In this document: one piece after another, positions 1 through 7,918 of the stretch | Numbering within the stretch: the first letter of the stretch is position 1 | Layout: each line of letters begins with the position of its first letter | NCBI GenBank assembly: GCA_003635315.1 | Contig: PYJD01000023.1 | Location: forward strand, 1-64,000 | Reading direction: 5' to 3' | Length of the DNA stretch: 64,000 bases | Source: Candidatus Poribacteria bacterium | GTDB taxonomy: Bacteria; Poribacteria; WGA-4E; WGA-3G | Notes under the pieces: generated by a model | Told to the model about the DNA's origin: nothing | Database searches by the model: none | What the model saw: only the letters and a program-made list of their open reading frames with translations | Position numbers and translations under genes: made by a program

Positions 1-1
1 C

Positions 2-337
2 ATCAAGACGCATGCAAAAGACAATTTATTCCTTTTGACACCTATCACCAATGCTCAAAACGCGAAAAAGTTAGCTTATCTTGATGCGATTGAAACATCG
101 CCACAACTACAAGCATATCAACAAAATCGTAAAGTTGTCATTGAACCGATCTTTAGTCTGTTATGCGATCTAACAGGAACACATAATAATCAGAAACAAC
201 TCCCTGTGAGTCGTATTGAAAATGTCAGAACATTCATATTGTTATCAGTCATGTTGCTACAAATAGCAATGTTGGTCAACTCAATTTGGAACTTACCAAG
301 TAAACAGGTTTCAAGGATGAAAAGCTTATTCCAATAA
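2..337 (+). CDS. DDE-type transposase, C-terminal part (5' end outside window)
   Basis: The frame is open from the window edge, so only the last ~111 residues are visible; a TTG at 35 is internal, not a real start. The segment holds an Ile-Glu-Pro-Ile-Phe motif followed by a hydrophobic helix rich in Leu and Met and a short basic tail. This is how the C-terminal end of many DDE insertion-sequence transposases looks, with the Glu a plausible third catalytic acid. The IS family cannot be assigned from this piece. It lies on the plus strand and converges on a truncated hsdS gene, so the element probably inserted into the restriction locus. Seen: open frame and motif. Inferred: transposase identity. 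Confidence 0.7.
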   Translation: MKTHAKDNLFLLTPITNAQNAKKLAYLDAIETSPQLQAYQQNRKVVIEPIFSLLCDLTGTHNNQKQLPVSRIENVRTFILLSVMLLQIAMLVNSIWNLPSKQVSRMKSLFQ

Positions 338-375
338 ACAAAAGGGGTGAAAATAAATCAATTTGTTAACTAACA

Positions 376-726
376 TTATGCACACCCCTCATCTAAATCA
401 TCTTTGACGAATGTTGGAACTCCAATATCGTCTGGAGTCTCAGAATCTTTGGTAATGACAACATCACCTTTGCTTATTGCAAATTTTTCAAACTCCCGTT
501 CCTTACAACTACCCTTGGCCATAACAGTATCAACTGTAATATAATCATTGTAATATACATCTGTGTAATTGCATAATCTGACCTGGATCTCTTCTGGATA
601 AATGTGTTTATCGACATTACTGGGAAGAATCTTTGCAACGTGTTTTAGTCTTTGGATTCCCCAATGTACTGGTATTTCTCTAATCCATTCCACACCACTT
701 TCTTTATATTCAGGATAACGTTTCAT
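376..726 (-). pseudogene. hsdS: Truncated type I restriction specificity subunit (hsdS fragment)
   Basis: The first 116 residues match the start of HsdS subunits: an opening with Tyr-Pro-Glu-Tyr-Lys, then Ser-Gly-Val-Glu-Trp and Ile-Pro-Val-His-Trp, and the beginning of the first target-recognition domain. HsdS proteins are normally about 400 residues, so roughly three quarters is missing. The frame breaks just after Asp-Asp-Leu-Asp, where intact homologues usually continue into a Cys-Gly-Tyr-His stretch, and stops within a few codons next to the transposase of the opposite strand. It begins 53 nt downstream of the Argonaute-fusion gene on the same strand. HsdS gives HsdM and HsdR their DNA target, so this copy should be non-functional unless another hsdS exists elsewhere. 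Confidence 0.75.
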
Positions 727-779
727 AATCTCTATTTTTCACTCAGTTAACTTTTTAAACGTGAAACGATGATTTGCAA

Positions 780-3700
780 CTAAATAAACCATGGTGTAAC
801 TTCTAAAGTAGGATGAAGTCGAAATTCACCACCCTGTCTGAGGAATGCATCAGTTAAATAGGCTATATTACCTGCATACTTAGTTGTAATGGGTTCACCA
901 CATAGCGAATTAGTAGAAGCCCAATTTAATTTTGTTAAACTGAGAATTTGAACGGCAAGAGATTTGAGATCTGGTTCCGAGTTATGATTTGTATCTGGTC
1001 GTTCAGTCCAAATTGTCACTTCTAAAGGTTTGGGTGTACCTAATGATTTTTGATATACATTATAACCAGTTGTTGAAAGCAGTATTTGATGTGGTGCTGT
1101 GACAACATAACTACCTCGACTCAGGCTACCATCAGTTTCAGCTCGAGAATCATAAAGTCTGACATTGTGGTGAAGATTAACTGAAACGAAGGAGTAAGTT
1201 CCATTCGGATAAATGCTTCGGGCAGCCTTAAGCATTGCTTGACGATCATCCAAAGAAAAACGCGCGGAATAATGAAAGTAGATGTTAGGAGAATCTGAAA
1301 GTTTGCCTAATTGGTCAAGTTTCTTTAATGTCTGTTTAGTTAGATTTGCAAAATATTGTGTGCGCTGCTCATAAGAAAATGTTCCCATGTTACCTAAGTA
1401 AAATTCCCAACGTCCAAATTCATTAAACACTGTTGCATAACCTACTAACCTTTTGGCATCTTTAATTCTGCTTTGGGTATAAGAGAGTCCTATAAAAAAA
1501 TCAGCATCGGGTATGCTGTTTGGAAGCACCCAAGGCGTTACTCCACACTTTGCAATAATATTCAGACACAGATTCAGGTCTTTCCAATCAGGATTAAGAA
1601 GGGTAGGTGTATCTACCATTTGGCAAGGAATTCCGTTCTCTAATAAATACCTCTTGATCTGATAATATGGAGCATTTTGATCATCCTTTGCATAACCTTG
1701 TTCCGGTGTATGGATAAGAAATAGGCGATTTAATTCTTTTTCCCCAATCCAATCCGGATGTTGATCAAGTAATCTCCTACACTCTCCTAAAATTCTATCA
1801 GTTTCAGGAATTGGATCGACATAATTATAGACAAAGTTTGTGCTAAAAGTCCGTTCAGATCCACTATATTTGTATTTACCGGTATTAAGACGAACTATTA
1901 ATTGATCCATCTGATTGCGCAGTTGATCCGTGCAAATTGGTACCAACTCAATTGTCTTTTTAGGATCCTCATATGAGCCAAATTTAGTAATCCCTTGGCG
2001 AATATCTGGTAACTTTCGTCGCTCTCTAAACTCAACAAAAGGTTCTTGAAGGGTTTGTACCTGCAGCGTATTCGGCATATTCTCATTACTAAGCGGCTCT
2101 GGAACCGTGGACAACAACACATTTAGATTTTCCATAATCAACGGAAAGACAGACTTTCCAATATCTTGAACCATTTGGGTAATCTTTTCGACCCTAATTC
2201 GTGCAGAACTAGGGTCAAGTGCAAGACTATGGCGTTTTATTTCTTTTGACAAATCGTACTGAATTGAACTATCGCTTAATATATTTTTCAGACTATCAAT
2301 TGGCAAGTCTGGTATGACTTTATCACTTGCAATTGATTCTTCTCTATTGACGTCAAAAAAGTACACCTGTGTTAATTCAGTATCAGCTTTTATTATTTTA
2401 GCATCATACCAATCTTTCAACTGTGCTATTGCTCTTCTCCCATTTAAGTCAAATGAAGGCATTCTTTTTAGTATTTCATTATTTCTTAATATGTTTTTTA
2501 CTTCCAAAGTATAGTCGATACATAAGTAGAACTTATTCCAGTAATTCCTTAGTTGAATTTTATACGCTGGATAAAATCGAATAAACTTACTCACTTCTTG
2601 TGGGAGATGTAACTCACTATTTCTCCGATGGACTGTAAGTGTTCCGTACCTTAATCTGTCAACGTACCAACCTTTAGCCTTTAGAGCATCTTTTAGGATG
2701 ATCATAAAATCTTTGCGATGATCCCGCAATATATCGGGATCGGCGGGTTGTCCATCCTGAGTCACGAAATGGAGAGGAAAGATGTTGGTAAATTCTGTAG
2801 ATTCTTGTAAAATTGAAGCAGCACGTAGATATGCTTCGCGCTCTGTGGCATTGTTGAAAAGAGTTACATTTGTGTGGGAATCGCCAATTTTGTAACTCGG
2901 GGCATGTAATTTTGCTGTATGCATCTCGTCACGCATTCGCTTAGTGCCCTCGCTAATTGCCCTTACAAACTCAGCTCCGTCTTCATCTCGTATCATTTTA
3001 AGCCATTCTATGAGTTTAGGATTACGTGGCATGGAATCTAAGGTTGTGTCTTGCAGAGTGAACTGACTAGGTAGATCTCTATCTCTCTGAAGTATACGTC
3101 CAGAATTTTTTACCTCCAAGGCATCTCTATAGTGGATACACTCTATAGGAATTTGTGTACCATAATCGCGATGGGCAACTGCATTAACAATCGATTCATC
3201 AACCGCAATAAGTGGAAATTCAGGTTCCTCGATAAACCCACCATTAGAATTGCGTTTCTGATAAGTCTTGAAAAAACCAGATTCCCCCAAAAAAGACCTG
3301 ATTTTCCTAATTTGCTGTATAATAGAACCTTCAAATTTTTGGTCAAACGTTGGCAAACCACGAGATTCTGTTTCATTACTGTTAGCTTCAAATCTCATTA
3401 AGCGAATATATGCCCAGGGCAGCTGTCGTTGAGGATTCCTCGCGAAGAACAGAAAACCTGCATTATTGAAAACGTAATCTGTCCCATCACGGTCAATTGC
3501 TCCTGCTTCATAAAGTAACTCTTTATCATCCAAATCATAGTTAGCATTCTTATGATATACTTCACTAAATGTTTGCAATACATCCTTGTCCAAATCATCA
3601 ATATAAAACGGACAGCAATAGCCATTTTCAAAATTAGTAATCTGTTTTTCACGTTTCAGTTGTTCTCGTTGTTGTTCGTTTATTAGAAGATTCTGTGCCC

Positions 3701-4163
3701 CACTTCTGATCCATGCCTTTGGGGATCTGTCCAAGGTTTCACAAATTGCATCTGAGGTAAAAGGAACATAAATCATCAATATCTTCTCTGCTATACCTGC
3801 ACTGTTTTGACATTCGGCGAAGTTAACAATTGCAGTTTGGTTTTTGAGCAAATCATGAAAAACTGTTAAACTATTTATTTCTGTTTCTGTTAGATGACCT
3901 ATTCCCTTAATCTCACCTGTCTTAGAAACACCTAGTATAAGCAAGCCACCGTCCCTATTGCTGTTTGCAAAAGCAGAGATACATGTAACCATATTTTCAT
4001 TTTTAAAACGCTTAAAGTCATTTCTGTTAACATGACCATCTGATCCAATAGGTGGTACTTCCTTCCGATCAAAATGTTGTCCTTCAAAAACATCATCAGA
4101 ATTTGCTGTGATAAAATTCCAGTGCTGCTGATGGTTTTCAAATACTTCTTTTGGATTAGGCAT
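780..4163 (-). CDS. AlbA_2 (Schlafen)-HATPase_c_4 / long Argonaute fusion protein
   Basis: This 1127-residue protein joins two modules. Residues ~25-160 form an AlbA_2/Schlafen domain (E27, D32, K34, then SAFANS and GGLLILGV). Residues ~230-437 look like the RecG-related HATPase_c_4 region (VNAVAHRDY at 326-334, EVKNSGRI near 350). Residues ~438-1127 match a prokaryotic Argonaute: N/PAZ-like region; linker with IRQGITKFG near 721; MID ~785-875 with the 5'-end pocket pattern Y834, K837, Q848, K872; PIWI ~885-1127 ending in SLTKLNWAST. Ser894 and Ser966 occupy the places where active PIWI domains have Asp, so slicing is unlikely. The ATG at 4163 has a TAGGTGAC ribosome site. Inferred role: guide-dependent detection of foreign nucleic acid that triggers the AlbA_2 effector. 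It is embedded in a type I R-M locus. Confidence 0.8.
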   Translation of the reverse strand: MPNPKEVFENHQQHWNFITANSDDVFEGQHFDRKEVPPIGSDGHVNRNDFKRFKNENMVTCISAFANSNRDGGLLILGVSKTGEIKGIGHLTETEINSLTVFHDLLKNQTAIVNFAECQNSAGIAEKILMIYVPFTSDAICETLDRSPKAWIRSGAQNLLINEQQREQLKREKQITNFENGYCCPFYIDDLDKDVLQTFSEVYHKNANYDLDDKELLYEAGAIDRDGTDYVFNNAGFLFFARNPQRQLPWAYIRLMRFEANSNETESRGLPTFDQKFEGSIIQQIRKIRSFLGESGFFKTYQKRNSNGGFIEEPEFPLIAVDESIVNAVAHRDYGTQIPIECIHYRDALEVKNSGRILQRDRDLPSQFTLQDTTLDSMPRNPKLIEWLKMIRDEDGAEFVRAISEGTKRMRDEMHTAKLHAPSYKIGDSHTNVTLFNNATEREAYLRAASILQESTEFTNIFPLHFVTQDGQPADPDILRDHRKDFMIILKDALKAKGWYVDRLRYGTLTVHRRNSELHLPQEVSKFIRFYPAYKIQLRNYWNKFYLCIDYTLEVKNILRNNEILKRMPSFDLNGRRAIAQLKDWYDAKIIKADTELTQVYFFDVNREESIASDKVIPDLPIDSLKNILSDSSIQYDLSKEIKRHSLALDPSSARIRVEKITQMVQDIGKSVFPLIMENLNVLLSTVPEPLSNENMPNTLQVQTLQEPFVEFRERRKLPDIRQGITKFGSYEDPKKTIELVPICTDQLRNQMDQLIVRLNTGKYKYSGSERTFSTNFVYNYVDPIPETDRILGECRRLLDQHPDWIGEKELNRLFLIHTPEQGYAKDDQNAPYYQIKRYLLENGIPCQMVDTPTLLNPDWKDLNLCLNIIAKCGVTPWVLPNSIPDADFFIGLSYTQSRIKDAKRLVGYATVFNEFGRWEFYLGNMGTFSYEQRTQYFANLTKQTLKKLDQLGKLSDSPNIYFHYSARFSLDDRQAMLKAARSIYPNGTYSFVSVNLHHNVRLYDSRAETDGSLSRGSYVVTAPHQILLSTTGYNVYQKSLGTPKPLEVTIWTERPDTNHNSEPDLKSLAVQILSLTKLNWASTNSLCGEPITTKYAGNIAYLTDAFLRQGGEFRLHPTLEVTPWFI

Positions 4164-5099
4164 AATGTCACCTACATTGTATTGTTCAATATGAGAGTTA
4201 GTTAACTGATAGCATATAAGACATTACCATACAACCTATTTTTCTAGCAATGCATATGATAGTTTACTATTAAATTGAGTCCTCATGCAACATCTGTATG
4301 TTAACTGGAAAATAACTAAGCATACCAGCAAATCAGTAATCCTTCAGTAACACAGAATATCATTCAGTAACCTTAGCTTTTCCGTTAATCTATCTATATG
4401 CAATTGCTGAATATCACCCTAGATCACAAAGATCGACGCAATCTTTCTGAATATTACTGATCGTTATTAGTATCCAATAATTCATAAATCCGTTTACTGT
4501 CTGACCTACAGCAGCCATTTTCGTCTCGATATTATGTGCGGATTCTATTAACGACCATTTGTGTCATTTCTTTCTGTATATTCTTAGGTTCTTGATTTTG
4601 TAATATAACATGCCACGCTTTTCTGATTAACTATACAAGAAATACAACTTGAATCATTATTCCTCTCAAAAAATGAACATAGTTGTGAATATGGTCTACA
4701 GTAGGAAAAACCGAAGAAAGTCAGGCGTTGGTGTCAGAAATTCTTTAGGGACCGCCGTAAAAGTACCACTTGCCAAGAACGATACCAATGCTTTTAGTTC
4801 ATACAAGAATTTGTTATTTCCATAGGAAAATATTCAGAATTTGACTTGTGTCAGTTAACAATCTTTCTAATTAGTTTGTCTTATAGACTTCTGTTCTGGA
4901 CTTATCTGATAGTTCACCTTCATATTTATCATTGAATATAGTAATTATCGGAAAATAAAGTAAATGTGTATTGAGCATTGACATAAATTTGTCTAAATGC
5001 ATGTATCGTCATAAAGTTTTTGTATGGGATGGAGTGTCAAAATAAGGACTTTTTTTGTAGGGCATTCTACTTCTTTATTATGCCATAATGTATATACTA
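4164..5099. other. Gene-poor upstream region of the Argonaute fusion
   Basis: This 936-nt stretch has no credible open frame on either strand. It should hold the promoter of the minus-strand Argonaute fusion, but I could not pick convincing -35/-10 boxes. Three CAGTAA hexamers lie at 4334-4370. It is bounded on the right by the 3' end of the GIY-YIG gene. It may contain decayed DNA; no recognisable remnant was found. Confidence 0.5.
4334..4370. promoter_or_regulatory. Three phased CAGTAA repeats upstream of the Argonaute fusion
   Basis: The hexamer CAGTAA occurs at 4334-4339, 4345-4350 and 4365-4370, spaced 11 and 20 nt start to start, which is close to one and two helical turns. It lies about 170-200 nt upstream of the Argonaute-fusion start. 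Phased direct repeats of this sort can be operator half-sites, but the motif is short and AT-rich, so chance is a real possibility. Confidence 0.25.
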
Positions 5100-5441
5100 T
5101 CATAGTGTTTGGTCGTTCAAAGGTGGTTTAATATGTTGAATTAAATGTCTCTCAATATTAGAACGTGATTCGACTGGGTATGGGAAATAGACAGAAATAT
5201 AGTTCATTCCATGACTGAGTGCTTCATTCCATTTATGATGGCTTGGTCCCAATCTATCTTTAAGATCTTCTGTTTCCCCAATATATAATAAATGGTGGTC
5301 ATTTCCACCTTGTGCATTAGGGATACCTTTAGAAAATATATAGACCCCCGGTGCATTGTAAGCTGGTCCCTCTAAATCGTAAACAACAAATTGGTATGTA
5401 TTGTTTCCGTCGGTGACATTCATCGGTCCTATCCGTGCCAT
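5100..5441 (-). CDS. Stand-alone GIY-YIG nuclease domain protein
   Basis: The 113-residue protein is essentially one GIY-YIG domain. It shows Gly32-Val-Tyr-Ile-Phe, then Leu-Leu-Tyr53-Ile-Gly55, Arg63 in the helix after it, Glu97 and Asn109, which together are the usual catalytic set of GIY-YIG endonucleases. No DNA-binding extension is present, so any target specificity must come from a partner or be low. It is the last gene of a compact minus-strand trio with a Uma2 protein and an 84-residue protein, and its start has an almost perfect AAGGAGGTGA ribosome site. Its role may be repair or defence; the substrate cannot be told from the sequence. Confidence 0.85.
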   Translation of the reverse strand: MARIGPMNVTDGNNTYQFVVYDLEGPAYNAPGVYIFSKGIPNAQGGNDHHLLYIGETEDLKDRLGPSHHKWNEALSHGMNYISVYFPYPVESRSNIERHLIQHIKPPLNDQTL

Positions 5442-5466
5442 TTTTCACCTCCTTCTACCTTGTCTG

Positions 5467-5721
5467 TTACTTTAGATCTCTCGGTTTAGAAAAAGTCATT
5501 TTATGTCTATGAGATGTGTAATCACCTGTAAACCTTATCGCTGCATCTTTACAGAACTTCCTTGATGCCTTATCCACATCCTCACGAGATGTGCTATGAA
5601 CTTTAACGATCCCAGATATGAGATGTGTCGTCTTCTCACGGGTTTCAGGTTCAACAATAAACAGCCATTCGTTCGGGTATTTCTTAGCCATCTCTTTCAC
5701 GGTCATTCTTTTGTTAGACAT
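5467..5721 (-). CDS. Small protein of unknown function between Uma2 and GIY-YIG genes
   Basis: This 84-residue protein begins with a basic stretch containing Val-Lys-Glu-Met and Lys-Tyr-Pro-Asn-Glu-Trp, a pattern I associate with small uncharacterised bacterial proteins, and has no signal peptide or membrane segment. It lies 12 nt downstream of the Uma2 gene and 25 nt upstream of the GIY-YIG gene, with a clear AAGGAG ribosome site, so the three are almost certainly co-transcribed. Its small size and position between two nuclease-fold genes would suit an accessory or antidote protein, but that is only a guess from context. Confidence 0.7.
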   Translation of the reverse strand: MSNKRMTVKEMAKKYPNEWLFIVEPETREKTTHLISGIVKVHSTSREDVDKASRKFCKDAAIRFTGDYTSHRHKMTFSKPRDLK

Positions 5722-5733
5722 TGTAATTCTCCT

Positions 5734-6345
5734 TTAGTTGATAGTTCCGTCAGACGTTTCAGGAAATGTGACGCGCTCATATATTTCCTGCAACGGTAAT
5801 TCGCACTGAAGAGAAGTTAGCGGAAGGTGCTGCTGGAGACCTTCAAAGAAAGTGTAACGCCAATCTTCACTCTTTCGCTGAAAACGATCAACGTTCACGT
5901 TATCTTGGGAAACAACGATAAATTCTTGCAAGGAATCAATCTGTCGGTAGCGCGAGAACTTTTCACCTCTGTCATATCCCTCAGTACTCGGTGAGAGTAC
6001 TTCTACAATAACAATCGGGTTCAGGAGTGTGTCAAAAACATCGTCTTCAAAACGCGGTTCTTCACAAACGACCCCTATATCAGGATAAAAGTAGGATTTT
6101 GCTGAAGGGATACCCACATGCATTTCATTCGCAAAAACGACACAACTGCTTTCTATCAAGCGATTGTGAAGTTGAACGAAGATATTCCCTTTAATAAGAT
6201 TATGTGTAAAACTTGCACCGGACATAGGGATAATCTTTCCTTGGATGTATTCGTTTCTGACTGTGTTCGCATCAGGTTTTGCTTTACGTTCTAAAGTGAT
6301 GTATTCTTCTGGACTAAGGTATGTTTGGACAGCATTTATCGACAT
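5734..6345 (-). CDS. Uma2 family (DUF820) PD-(D/E)XK nuclease-fold protein
   Basis: The 203-residue sequence has the Uma2 layout: an N-terminal helix with Leu-Ser-Pro-Glu-Glu-Tyr, Glu32 in the strand before Gly-Lys-Ile, then Tyr-Pro-Asp89 and Val-Glu115-Val-Leu-Ser-Pro-Ser. The Asp and Glu form the acidic pair of the restriction-endonuclease-like fold. The family is very expanded in cyanobacteria and some environmental bacteria; its biological role is not settled. A good ribosome site (CGGAGG) precedes the ATG. It heads the trio with the 84-residue protein and the GIY-YIG nuclease, and lies inside the defence island. Confidence 0.9.
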   Translation of the reverse strand: MSINAVQTYLSPEEYITLERKAKPDANTVRNEYIQGKIIPMSGASFTHNLIKGNIFVQLHNRLIESSCVVFANEMHVGIPSAKSYFYPDIGVVCEEPRFEDDVFDTLLNPIVIVEVLSPSTEGYDRGEKFSRYRQIDSLQEFIVVSQDNVNVDRFQRKSEDWRYTFFEGLQQHLPLTSLQCELPLQEIYERVTFPETSDGTIN

Positions 6346-6444
6346 GATTTCCTCCGTTTACATCTTGGAACCTGATATGAAAAACGGCTTAAACCAAGTT
6401 ATTACCCGATTCAAGCCGATTTAGAATATGTCAGAAATTTGCGT

Positions 6445-7143
6445 TTATCGGGTGTTCTTGATGCTTCCCCATGTGGTTGTGATCTTGGCTTTAGGGTCTA
6501 CTGCAGTAAAATTAGAATCGCCGAAATACTCAATTTCGCCAATTTGGAAGTACGCCCCAGCTGGGTTCGATGCGGTGTCAAAAGTAACATGTCGGAAAAA
6601 CCGATAGCCTGCGGTTTGAACATCGAAATCTTCCCCTGCATCAAAACGGACGACTTGCAGTCGTGCATTCCAAAAACTACCACCGTCGTGTGAATATATG
6701 GTCGTAAATTCTTCACCGTCGTTTGATCCCTGTACTTCCCATTTTGTTGGGTCTCTTGCAGGAACATCGTTGGCTGAAGATACGGTAAAGTGTGTCAAGG
6801 CATACGCCTCCTCAAACTCAGCTGTGATGTGTAGACCTTCATCTGGAATACCGCCGCCACGTCCGCAGCACCACTTGTCGTTGCCGGGACCAAGACGGTT
6901 ATCGAAAACGTTAAACGAAAATTCACCACCGCCGAATCCGGGCTCTTCGTTGGCTGTGAAAATGGCGTTGTAACCTTCATCTGCATCAGGTGCACCATCG
7001 TTTTCTGGGTCGGTTAAGTCTCCACCTAACAGTGAACCTGTGCCTGTACCCAATATTTCCTCTGCTTGTGCCATGTCGCTCGTGCCGATAAGAGTAAAGG
7101 CTATCATCAACACAAGTCCTGCACATATCATCATTATTTTCAT
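6445..7143 (-). CDS. Secreted discoidin/F5-8 type C-like domain protein
   Basis: The frame is open back to 7239, but the ATG at 7143 follows an AGGAGAT ribosome site and starts a clean signal peptide (Met-Lys-Ile-Met-Met, a hydrophobic core, then Ala-Gln-Ala), giving 232 residues. The rest resembles a galactose-binding-like (F5/8 type C) beta-sandwich: Trp-Glu-Val-Gln-Gly-Ser-Asn-Asp-Gly, a Tyr-Arg-Phe-Phe-Arg strand and Ile-Gly-Glu-Ile-Glu-Tyr-Phe-Gly near the end, a typical closing strand. It probably binds a glycan or surface ligand outside the cell. It separates the nuclease trio from the hsdM operon, so the island is not one operon. Confidence 0.65.
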   Translation of the reverse strand: MKIMMICAGLVLMIAFTLIGTSDMAQAEEILGTGTGSLLGGDLTDPENDGAPDADEGYNAIFTANEEPGFGGGEFSFNVFDNRLGPGNDKWCCGRGGGIPDEGLHITAEFEEAYALTHFTVSSANDVPARDPTKWEVQGSNDGEEFTTIYSHDGGSFWNARLQVVRFDAGEDFDVQTAGYRFFRHVTFDTASNPAGAYFQIGEIEYFGDSNFTAVDPKAKITTTWGSIKNTR

Positions 7144-7392
7144 GTCGTTCAATCTCCTAAAAAAATTGAATATCACTTTACGTGAGTTTCGCGTTAAGTT
7201 ATGGATTTTTGAGTAGATTGTACCCATTTTACCATTCATAATAGTCTTTTCACCGCTGAAAAGACTGATATAGATTTAGTATCTTTTATCTTAAGTATTA
7301 TACCATATTCTTTGCCTATTACAAAGTAAATTAGGAATCTCAGTCTACTGTACACTCTTCGTTATACCGTAGACTTCATAACCCAATATCTT

Positions 7393-7415
7393 ATTCAGTA
7401 AGCCATCACTTTTCT
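7393..7415. repeat. Left copy of 23-bp direct repeat flanking the AAA-PIN cassette
   Basis: Positions 7393-7415 match 9297-9319 at 22 of 23 bases. The right copy encodes the Lys-Ser-Asp-Gly-Leu-Leu-Asn end of HsdM. Here the same coding sense survives in a second frame overlapping the PIN gene end, where it reads Gln-Lys-Lys-Ser-Asp-Gly-Leu-Leu-Asn-Lys-Ile-Leu, so it looks like a displaced scrap of the hsdM 3' end. Confidence 0.6.
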
Positions 7416-7918
7416 TCTGTAGTATTTTGATGCAATCGTTGTATATCATCAATACAAATAAATTCGACCGTGACTCCGTTTTCTTGCAATGCGTTTTGGA
7501 AATCCAACCACTTGCTATCAACTGCTTGCAAAATAGGTGGATTTTCATTATGTGCACATGCAACAGCGATGAATTTTCGATCATCTGGATCAAAGTCATC
7601 TAATGCAGGATCGTCTGGAAACTCTTCAAACTCGTTATCTGAACCGTTGATAGGGGTAATCGAAACTGTGTCGCACTGAGTATCCTTGTTTCTCAATAAC
7701 CACAATAGGAATCTATCTCCTGCTCCCGGTTCACCACTTGATCGAAGATTCCTTAAGTATTCACCGAGTATTGGACAACTATCATCAAGAACCAATTTCT
7801 CCTCTCCACATATAATTCTTGTTAGCCTATTGATACAGGTATAAATACAAATACCAGAAACTTGTGAAGATTCACCATTGGCGACAACTGCAACATTCGT
7901 ATCCACAATAACTACCAT
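7406..7918 (-). CDS. PIN-like domain protein coupled to AAA ATPase
   Basis: I prefer the ATG at 7918, which overlaps the TGA of the ATPase gene (TGATG), over the TTG one codon earlier. The 170-residue product starts with a hydrophobic strand ending Val-Asp-Thr-Asn, the typical first acidic site of PIN nucleases. It has a later acidic run Asp-Asp-Phe-Asp-Pro-Asp-Asp-Arg-Lys followed by a small hydrophobic helix and Asp-Ser-Lys-Trp, as in the last PIN strand. The likely function is a metal-dependent ribonuclease. Tight coupling to a DUF3696-type ATPase, with no antitoxin gene beside it, suggests an ATPase-gated nuclease rather than a VapBC toxin. Confidence 0.7.
   Translation of the reverse strand: MVVIVDTNVAVVANGESSQVSGICIYTCINRLTRIICGEEKLVLDDSCPILGEYLRNLRSSGEPGAGDRFLLWLLRNKDTQCDTVSITPINGSDNEFEEFPDDPALDDFDPDDRKFIAVACAHNENPPILQAVDSKWLDFQNALQENGVTVEFICIDDIQRLHQNTTEEK

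Noticed and set aside
4640..4860. A short minus-strand frame of about 44 codons upstream of the Argonaute gene as a possible gene remnant
   Set aside because: It has no start with a ribosome site and I could not match it to any family.
7345..7599. An 84-codon minus-strand frame overlapping the PIN gene
   Set aside because: It lies out of frame inside a well-supported gene and has no ribosome site. Its only recognisable part is the displaced hsdM end, which the direct repeat explains.
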